Origin: Mucor racemosus
Taxonomy: Eukaryota > Mucoromycota > Mucoromycetes > Mucorales > Mucoraceae
Reading direction: 5' to 3'
NCBI GenBank assembly: GCA_027405735.1
Contig: JAPEHQ010000002.1
Location: 496,001 to 560,000, forward strand
Length of the DNA stretch: 64,000 nt
In this document: one piece after another, positions 56,136 through 64,000 of the stretch
How the letters are laid out: every line of letters starts with the position of its first letter
How positions within the stretch are numbered: the first letter of the stretch is position 1
Notes under the pieces: model-generated
Told to the model about the DNA's origin: nothing
What the model saw: the letters and a program-made list of their open reading frames with translations, nothing else
Databases searched by the model: none
Translations under genes and position numbers: made by a program

Positions 56136-56237
56136 CCAAAGGAGAGTGGCAAGCTTAACGGGTACCGCATGCGCTACAAATTGAGTGCGACACATATATT
56201 CGTGAGTTCAAACCCGCCAAACGGGGAAGTCCTTTGG
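56136..56237 (+). other. tRNA-like segment inside the repeat (copy 2)
   Basis: CCAAAGG at 56,136 pairs perfectly with CCTTTGG at 56,231. Between them lie TGGCAAGCTTAACGG (A-box-like) and GAGTTCAAACCC (B-box-like). The 102-nt length and poor T-stem argue against a functional tRNA. Confidence 0.38.
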
Positions 56238-56614
56238 TATTAGGAGATTAGGAGGATATGAAATTCGAAAGAGAATCTCCGATGACCTTTGCTTCTCATC
56301 AAATATGATCCTCCTTTTTTCTTAGTAAGTTATGCATATGTCTAGTAAATTTTTTCCTTTTTTATTAATGCATATGATATGCACACTAGTAAATTTGGCT
56401 GGCAAAACCCGGCTCGACACCAATACTACCAGCATCCATGCGTCATTGTACGTTCAGCCAGTTTGAGCAACAAGTTGGTTACCTGCTACTTACACCTACT
56501 AAGATCAACAAGCTGATCAGTTCTTCTCAACGAATATGAATCCAAATGACCTCCCGTTGCAATGGCAGGTGGTACTTCTAGTGCTGATCCGCAGAATTGC
56601 AAAAGGTTTAGCCT

Positions 56615-57148
56615 TGTCGTATATTTTCATGTTTGATGAATAATACTTAAATAAGAATATAATTAAAAGAGAATGAGTAATGAATCAGTTATATCAACTG
56701 TATAATAAAAACAAGATATCGTTTATTTAGATATAAAAGTATGGCCATTTATATTGATTTGTCATTGAGACCTTGAGATGTAATTTAAGGCACTATTGAA
56801 CCATTAGATCTGTTTGATAGTAATCTATGGATTGAAATGGATCAATCATGATTTAACCGTGCTTGCAGAGCTTATGAGTTTCCTTGTTTTAATGTTGCGC
56901 TAAATATGCTTGGATATTGATTTGATAGCTACTTGATTGATTAACCGCTAGGATGAAATAATATGGTGTCATAATTGAGGCCCAAGCGTTCTTGGTAATT
57001 ACTGGATTAAAACTAGTACGCTAGGAGTTTCTTATTATATCCGATATCAAGACTTTGCACTTCAATACATTATGTCGTAGTCAATAGATTGTAAGATGTA
57101 TTGATACTGTAGGAGATGATAACTTATGGTACTTGGTAGCATACAGCA
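56615..57148 (+). mobile_element. Older solo LTR, family d (534 bp)
   Basis: Starts TGTCGTATATTTTCATG and ends GGTAGCATACAGCA; occupies the same position as 32,522-33,051 in the other large copy and aligns with the younger LTR at 30,622-31,150. Confidence 0.8.
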
Positions 57149-57609
57149 TAGTATATAATTTATATTTTTGCCAATGGTCACTCTTCCAAAAAAAAGCCGA
57201 TCTCCGGAAGCGGCCATCTAATGATATTTCCAGGCTTTAAATCTTTAGAAAACATTACCGAATATCCCGGACACGGTTTTTTAAATATTCCAAGCAGCTA
57301 TAAGATGCAGGTATCGAAATCATACAAAAATGAAGGTTCGACTGTATTGCTATTAATTATACAAAAGCTTATTTTAAGTAAAGCATAAACACAACCTACA
57401 ACAACATTATTAGCTTAATAAGGGATTTAGCTTGAAAAGTATAAGATGATACAGCCGGATTCAAAAAAAGTCCATAAAATCACAAATTTAAAGGATTTAT
57501 ATATAAAAGCACTACGTTCGACCTGTGCTGCACAAGATGATTTTATTGTACCTAGATGGGCTGTATACTATAGCCTGATGAGCCTGTTGCGCCCACTAAA
57601 TAATGGCCA

Positions 57610-57860
57610 AAAAGATAACAAGATGCACATGGGCACAACAAAAGAAACTGCACACGAGCATAACGAAAAGCCTGTATGTGCAGAGTTATAGATTCTGTCC
57701 GTGTGCATAACATTAATTCCATATGTGCATAATAGTAGAGTTGCTTATAAGCATATCATTATTCCTATTTGTGTATAATAATAAAATCTGACCATGGGCA
57801 TAATGCGCTGATTTTATGGGCACAAATTGGTTTGTACATGAGCATCATCGTGCCCTTCTC
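57610..57860 (+). repeat. Subterminal array of GTGTGCATAA-like motifs (unit 2)
   Basis: Same motif order as 52,480-52,740 (GCACATGGGCACAA, GCACACGAGCATAA, GTGTGCATAACATTAAT, TATGTGCATAATAG, CATGGGCATAATG), again 100-350 bases from a CACTACG terminus. Confidence 0.7.
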
Positions 57861-59629
57861 AATAATTCCATTCCATTTTTTACTGGGATGTGGTTTTAAA
57901 TTATATTTGCTTTTATTAATATAGATTATAGGTAATAATACAATTTAATACGTTGTTGATGTAGAGCAATGCATGCAAGAGCCAGTATATTACAATTATC
58001 ATCATTTGTAAATATGTTTATAGCTTTAATAATGTTTACAGGAACAATGGTTTTTGCTCGAGCATAAACTTAAATAACACTTGCTGTTTGAATTTATATG
58101 CAAGCCAAATCTAAGATTATAAATGTTACTTTATCACACATAAAATTTAAACAAACTAACCTTCTTTAAACTTATTATTTTAGTTTACGATTGTCAGCTG
58201 TAAAAAGATTTGTTTTCAAGCATGCAGTAGTAGCTACGATCAAAAATATGATTATTAGACAAATCATTAGATTATTCTTTTTTTTGTTTCTATATCATTT
58301 GGAATTTTATAATTTTTTGGAACATTTCGTGGAGTTGTAGCTAGTTCTAGCTTTTCATTGAGTAGGTATATATATTATTATTGCCTTCGATTTGATCTGA
58401 TAATCATCAAGAAATGCGTCCAACAATACAGTAATAAATAATGATATTTGATTTTAGACTGCGGTTAAATAAAAATATCAGTCTCTAATAGAGTCTGTTA
58501 CCTATACTAAAGGTATTAGTTCCTTATGTTAGCATGCGTATTTATATAAAGGAAAAGAATATCAGGTTGATAGTCTGATATGTCTTATCAAACAGTGAAT
58601 ATATATATTCTTGGAATATGAAACCAAACCAAAACAACACACATAGAAAAGGATTTACAAGGCTTTAAATTATTTAGCGCATTTAAAACCCTGCTAAATT
58701 GCACATTTCAGCCAATGTAAAGGAAGCATCACAACGCATGAACCATAAATTAAACAAAATAGACAATATCTGTTATTATAGAAACATGCATTTTTTTAAC
58801 AGAAATCCCGTGTATCATATCATAAATTCACTAAAAGATTGCAAAAGCGAGCCAGCAGAGTGACACCGTAATTGAGCACCATAGCATGATCGAACGGCTA
58901 AGTCTCTTAGACCTTAGACTATGGTATATATCTAAGTTTTAAATAAAAAAGCGTTTTTTTTAAAAATTTTCTTATATTTATCCATGTACAATCTGAAAAT
59001 TCAGTTTTTGTAGCGGACATTTTCCGGGACTCTTTTTATCCTTACCAACACTCATGATTTTGATCAAAAAACAGAAAAATTAATTTTTGATACCAAAATC
59101 AACGTTTAAATATACTACATTGTGAGAGAAAATCATAGCTATAGTTAATACACATTTCATAAAAAATTAATATTAAATGTTAAGTAATGAAAGTTTGTAC
59201 TTTTGGCCCAAAAACGGATTTTTGGTTAAAGTATTTTCATGTAATATTTTGCAATAAAAGTGTTTGATGTTTTTTATTGAGCAAATAGAGCGCTAAATTC
59301 TGTATATGTGTATATTTTTTGTTTCTATAATTGGTAGTATAATTAACTCTAGATTCGCAAAATCAGAAAAAAAAAATTAAAAAATGTCAAAATTGATGAT
59401 CTGGACAAGAATAATTTTCTAAATTAATATTCTGTTTATAAGCTTTGGAAGTCTTAAAAATAAGAGACTTTATAATACCGGAAAACTTTTCCAAGAATCT
59501 ACGATACTGTACCCACTTGATTCAAGCTTATTACTGCAAACCTTTATACATGTTAATATTGTGTGGTAGTTTATTTGATGATAATATTAGTCTTAATTTA
59601 TAATTACTGCGCTAGCGGTAATTTACATT

Positions 59630-59835
59630 GAGCTTTAATCTTACGTTTCCAATATCATAAACATAAACATAAACATGGCCATCACTGGAACCTATTACCG
59701 CCTTTTTATCCTCTTTGTCCCAAGCCAATGTATTAAATGCTTTATTAGATCCAACTTATTAAGTTCTTACAAATGGTTCCTCGGTATTTGCAGTCAAATT
59801 TCATAAATTAAATTGACTGGTTCCATCTACAATAG
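59630..59835 (-). pseudogene. Captured WD40 fragment, dynein intermediate chain-like (copy 4)
   Basis: The minus strand retains the KKAVIGSSDGHVYVYVYDIGN-like last repeat (with a short in-frame duplication around the Tyr-Val residues) and the GTSQFNL segment, with several stops. Confidence 0.55.
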
Positions 59836-61526
59836 TATCAAACGTATCATCAGCCCGCCTTATGATACATGTCAATCTAGAATCAGAAACATCCCATTGT
59901 CACTGTTATAGGCTATTAAAAGCTTGATTTGTAATAATACAACAATTAAATAAAAAAACAAGAAGATAATAGTATATGCTGAGTATTTAACATCTAAGTA
60001 AATGTGGTAGAGTATGCTATTAAACCCCTCTAAAAATCCTGAGGCAAACACAACACCTTGGTCCTGTAATTTCTATCCATCAAAATGTTCAATTTCCACT
60101 ACATAATGAATGCACCTTTTATCAATCTTGACCTCGATGTAAATTGGGTATCAGTTTTACCAGTTGTGTTTTCTCTGATTCATTAATATCCTGTCATATT
60201 AAACGATGATGATTTGTAGCATTGCCAAAAAAAAAGAATAAATGCTTCAAGAGTTCTCCGTATACTGTATCAAATTATGCAATTTAGTAACAATCATTGC
60301 ACTTTTTGAGCCTATTAATGTTAATAATTAGAATAATTAGTAGTACTTTCATTCAAAAGTAAGCTTTGCTTTATACATTTACATTCACCCATTCAATAAA
60401 TGACATTTCATTTATTGTCCGTTATATCAATCAACCTACTTCATCTTGGTCTGATACATTTGATATTAGACGACCCCTTTTAATAGTTTTGCATATTATG
60501 AGCTAATAATGAACCGTTATTATAGATACGCTAATCAAGGATGGTGAGTTAACTCTAATGGACGAACGAGTCGATTAGCAGTATAAACGAAATATTAAAA
60601 TCAAATGTAGCAATTGAATGAGCAAAAGATAATAAATCATGTACATTAGCATAATAATTGAATTATTTCAAGCGTTTTGAACTGAATACGCCTTTACTTT
60701 TGAACTATGAAAAATGATTTATTAGTAAAATCAATTAACAAGTAATGATTATGGTGTATATTTGATAGTTGGTAATGGTATATAAGACAACATCTTGTTT
60801 TCCTCTTTTTGGCTGTTGGTCATTAAACAGGAACAAATATTTTTTAGAAACTAAATAGACTAACATGAGTTTATTTATTTGTTCAAATCCAGTCAATATT
60901 ATACATCATGCTTTTATAAGCACCAATTTTTCTCCAGGTAGATATAGACTTTAGACCAAAAAAGCACTGCTTATAACGTAAATAATGAAAAAAAAATGAC
61001 TAGGTCGTCTTGAATACTTTTTTTAGTCGAAAAAAAAATTTTAATGCGCCCTAACACTAACAATTAATAATTCATTTCCAAATAAACAATAGGAAAAACA
61101 TGTACTTGTACCTGTTACTTGATTTTAGTTTATTAAAAATATTGGTCTTTTTTGTTGTAGTTTTAAACATAAATAAAAGAGCCGAGGAAAGAGTGGGGGA
61201 GAAAAAAGAAAAACAATCTTAAATTAATCGATTTTGTGAGTTACAAACAGAAATTTACAAAATCATAAACACTTTTAGTGTTGCCAAACAGGTTGTTGTC
61301 GTTGTCCCCATTTGGTCTCCGAAGGAAGACCATGGGCAGAGCTCTTTCAAACCCCAAATTTCAAAATGATATATCTCGTCAATAAATCAATTTTGTTGAA
61401 TCAGAGTAACTCACCTCTATTTTAAACCATTCGAATCATCTTCGTTATTAATTATATTATGATTAATATACTGTACTTTAGTAAATTGACTAAAAACCTC
61501 GATCTCATTGCTCTGCTCATCTGGGC

Positions 61527-61772
61527 TGAAATGTCAAAACGGTCTTAAGAAATAATCTTGCCAAAATATCACACTTTTTATTAACAATACATCCAAAGGA
61601 TGTATTTAATATACTTTTTATTATAACTATTACACAGAATTACTATCTAAGAACATTACACCAATTTACTAAGACGCATGTGAATCAACGTGGGCACCTG
61701 TTGATTTACTATAATACCGAACATTGACTGAGACTTTGAATGTGCGATATAGGATATAATATTGACATAACA
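61527..61772. mobile_element. Internally deleted solo LTR, family f (246 bp), TSD TGGGC
   Basis: Begins TGAAATGTCAAAACGG and ends TTGACATAACA, as does 34,376-35,019, flanked by TGGGC (61,522-61,526 and 61,773-61,777). The pre-insertion site is preserved in copy 1 near 3623 (TCTGGGCTTCCTG). Confidence 0.85.
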
Positions 61773-61861
61773 TGGGCTGCCTGATTTGCACAAAAAATTT
61801 TATTCTGCCCATCTGTGAAGATCATTATACCCATAGGAAGCATAGTCCGGCCGTAGTGCGA

Positions 61862-62330
61862 TAGCTCATGAACAGCAAAATAAGTTGAACTAGCGCATCA
61901 AATGCTTTTTGTACAGTTTTGGATTTTGCATTCATCGAAACAAAGCTTAAATAAATGTTTTACATTAAGTTTTGCATAAAATAAGTTTAAAATTTTGGAG
62001 GTTTTTTGAGGATACACATCATTTTTTATGAGTAAATTTCAACTATACGTAATGTAAATAATGCACAAAAAATTATCCATCGATCCAATCATTGCTGAAC
62101 CTTCTAGCTACATTTTTTGTAGAGAAAACAAGGATTTTGTCAATTTATTTTTCAAATCCAGGATTTGGAATGAAGGTATACAGGAGAAAACTTGAAGCTA
62201 AAAGCGCGAAGGCATTTCCTTATATACATTTTTGAGGATATCTCCATAAAAAGGCAATATTTTGAAATAAACTAAATTGGGTCCGAGAGAGCTCAACGAG
62301 ATTGATAACATTGTTTAGGATACTGACTAA
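61862..62330 (-). repeat. Decayed repeat family B (inverted)
   Basis: Reverse complement resembles 14,090-14,340 and 17,030-17,190, including the block around GAGATATCCTCAAAA. Noncoding. Confidence 0.5.
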
Positions 62331-62489
62331 ATATTGAGCTGGATTATGTAATATGTAATACTAATAATGAGCACAGAAGGTATGGTTCATCGTAAGTTCT
62401 TAATAGGTTATCTGTGCAGTAAAATGTAAAATAAAAGCTTTGAAAAAAGATACAGTTTAAATCCTTCTTTATTCAAAAAATAGATAGTG

Positions 62490-62760
62490 TGCAATAGGTC
62501 TATATTTCTACTCTATTTATATTAGTTGTGCTTTTGTTATATCTGGGAGTTGCACCGTAACTGTCAGTGATCTATCAGAATTAGGAATAACCGAATTACC
62601 AACTTAGGACTTCTGTCAAACCGTGATGTTTAACATGCGAATCAGACAATGCTGAATTCCATACATATATCATCACGCTACTTATTAAATGATTGAAGCA
62701 TGATTCCATTGTCTTCATGCAATATCCATATGTTTATTCTTTTTGGTAAATCAATTAGTT
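62490..62760 (-). repeat. Repeat family D fragment (inverted)
   Basis: Reverse complement aligns with 28,950-29,105 (GGAATCATGCTTCA, CCTAATTCTGATAGATC). Noncoding. Confidence 0.6.
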
Positions 62761-62779
62761 TGTTTGTGATTTTAAAGTT

Positions 62780-63095
62780 TATATTGAGCTTCTTGATTTA
62801 CATAATCAAGGCGGTCTTTTAATGCCCGTTTTTGGCATATTTGTTAATGATCCGCATAGAGCAATCCTTACTTTGATCTATGTGTTTCTTCAGCTTATTT
62901 TATGAATCAATTTGCTTTGTTTATGATTCGGTCTATTTTATTTATATGTTAAATTACTAATACTTTCTGTATTTACTGTTAAATTCATGTTATCTCTATT
63001 GAAATATTAGAGCATGGTTTTATGTGAGATAACATTTAATTTCTTATGTGGGGAAATAGTATCCTAGTTCAGCACAATCTGGACATGATCATTAG
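62780..63095 (+). repeat. Fragment related to LTR family f (inverted)
   Basis: CATTTAATTTCTTATGTGGGGAAATA followed by GTTCAGCACAATCTGGACATGAT corresponds to the reverse complement of 34,430-34,500, with weaker similarity to about 34,750. Ends not found. Confidence 0.5.
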
Positions 63096-63289
63096 AGTTA
63101 GGAACAGTAAGGGATGATGCATATCGACTTTATTTCAGTTATGGAATAAGGTGGAGTGATTATATTATATATTATATTTAATCTAAGATGATGTGATATT
63201 ATTTAAGCTGAGCCAATGTAAATCTTTACCTGCGATTCACATTGGTTTTTTCTGTTATAAAGAATATTCTCCCGTTTAATCAATCATCA

Positions 63290-63960
63290 AAGAATATTCT
63301 ATTCAATTTAACGAATATTTTGAAATCTACTACAAAAATGTCGAAAAAATGAAAAAAAAATAAGTACTCAGAATGTTTTCATATTGAAATATGTTATAGA
63401 GCACTTCAAAACAAGTAAGTGCTATTATTAAAAATCGTTAGTACAGTTAGCTTAATTTTTCGTAGAGATATGAAGGCCCAAAATTTTCAATTTTTAGCAG
63501 TGAAATAAGTATAAAGATCTGAAACATTAGCACTGAAAAATTAATACCAAAAGCAAAAGATAGGATATTTCCGAATACTTATTTTTGGATGAAACGTGAA
63601 CATCTCAGGTACATCAGTATATTTTTTTTCTTGGTGTTATTTAGTAAAAAAGTTGAGTAGGGATAAAAGAGAGACTCAATGTTTAAGGAAAAAGCATTAA
63701 ATTTATGTATATTTGAGTTTTCCACGAGATATAATATAAATTTAGTATAATTTGAGCAAAATATATCTATGTAGAAATGTCCAATATATATACTAGATTA
63801 TGTTTAGTTTGAGGTTAGTAATAGAATAGAGAGCACATCTCGATTTTGAAGATTGAAAACTTTGAAAATCGCCATTTTTGGGAATTTTCTAAAAAATCAA
63901 ATTGATATTCATCAATAAATCTTTTACTTTGAATAACTTGCTCCCGAAAAAAGTAAAGCT
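63290..63960 (-). repeat. Decayed repeat family B (inverted, second segment)
   Basis: Reverse complement aligns with 13,650-14,080 (CACCAAGAAAAAA, GTGCTAATGTTTCAGAT, ACTTACTTGTTTT). It runs off the right edge. Noncoding. Confidence 0.55.
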
Positions 63961-64000
63961 TATGTATTCGTAAATGCACTGCTGTATAAACCCGTTTTTT

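Larger units (their letters stand above)
52380..61858 (+). mobile_element. Composite CACTA-like element, two units in tandem (9.5 kb)
   Basis: It begins CACTACGGCCGACC at 52,380 and ends CCGGCCGTAGTG at 61,858, with CGA immediately outside both ends (52,377-52,379 and 61,859-61,861). A second left terminus, CACTACGTTCGACC, lies at 57,510, so the span holds two related units: 52,380-57,480 (right end missing) and 57,510-61,858 (both ends). Their first kilobase is similar throughout, including the motif array, and both contain the antisense WD40 fragment. They differ in their right halves. CACTR ends, a 3-bp duplication and subterminal motif arrays are the hallmarks of the CACTA/EnSpm superfamily. 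No transposase is encoded, so it would be non-autonomous. Confidence 0.65.

Noticed and set aside
1..64000. A CRISPR array, bacterial operon or integrated plasmid
   Set aside because: Spliceosomal introns, tRNA and gene families are all fungal nuclear; repeats are dispersed transposons and no regular spacer array is present.

Overview
The window is AT-rich nuclear DNA of a filamentous fungus, most likely an early-diverging one (Mucoromycota, Mucorales-like). The evidence is short introns of about 37-85 nt with GT..AG ends, the fungal gene set, and gene-dense islands separated by transposon-rich AT deserts. The lineage is inferred from gene content and intron style; no rRNA or mitochondrial marker is present.

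There are three gene islands. Island 1 (6.2-13.4 kb) holds a Ras GTPase-activating protein (gap1-like, -), a TMEM50/Vps68 membrane protein (-), an NDUFAF7/MidA-type mitochondrial methyltransferase (-) and an atypical 2-Cys/PMP20-type peroxiredoxin (+). Island 2 (17.4-24.3 kb) holds the spliceosomal helicase Aquarius/Cwf11 (-), TAF13 of TFIID (+, divergent from Aquarius) and the peroxisomal RING protein PEX2 (-). Island 3 (37.4-50.3 kb) holds tRNA-Asp(GTC), an apparently intact piggyBac-type transposase, N-terminal glutamine amidohydrolase NTAQ1, a heterotrimeric G-protein gamma subunit, a glutaredoxin-like protein, the 25S rRNA methyltransferase Bmt2, the nucleotide-excision-repair protein Rad4/XPC and an APSES/ankyrin cell-cycle factor of the Mbp1/Res type. 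I resolved exon structures by hand for all of these; every spliced reading frame closes without a frameshift.

The rest (0-6, 13.4-17.3, 24.6-37.3 and 50.4-64 kb) is layered mobile DNA. One high-copy family occurs at least five times: 1.1-3.7 kb, inverted at 24.6-27.1 kb, 27.8-34.3 kb, 52.4-57.4 kb and 57.5-61.9 kb. Its ends read CACTACGGCCG..CGGCCGTAGTG, it has a subterminal array of short GTGTGCATAA-like motifs, and four copies carry an antisense WD40 fragment that reads like the end of a cytoplasmic dynein intermediate chain. This suggests a non-autonomous CACTA-like element that captured a host gene fragment. Aligning the copies with one another exposes precise younger insertions with target-site duplications: at least seven families of solo LTRs, a complete Tc1/mariner element with perfect 27-bp inverted repeats and an intact DD35E transposase, a 343-bp CACTG-ended MITE, and a roughly 69-bp element flanked by a 9-10 bp duplication. 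No internal domains (gag, pol) of any LTR retrotransposon remain.

The host genes are unrelated housekeeping functions and do not form a cluster or operon-like system. The notable biology is in the repeats.
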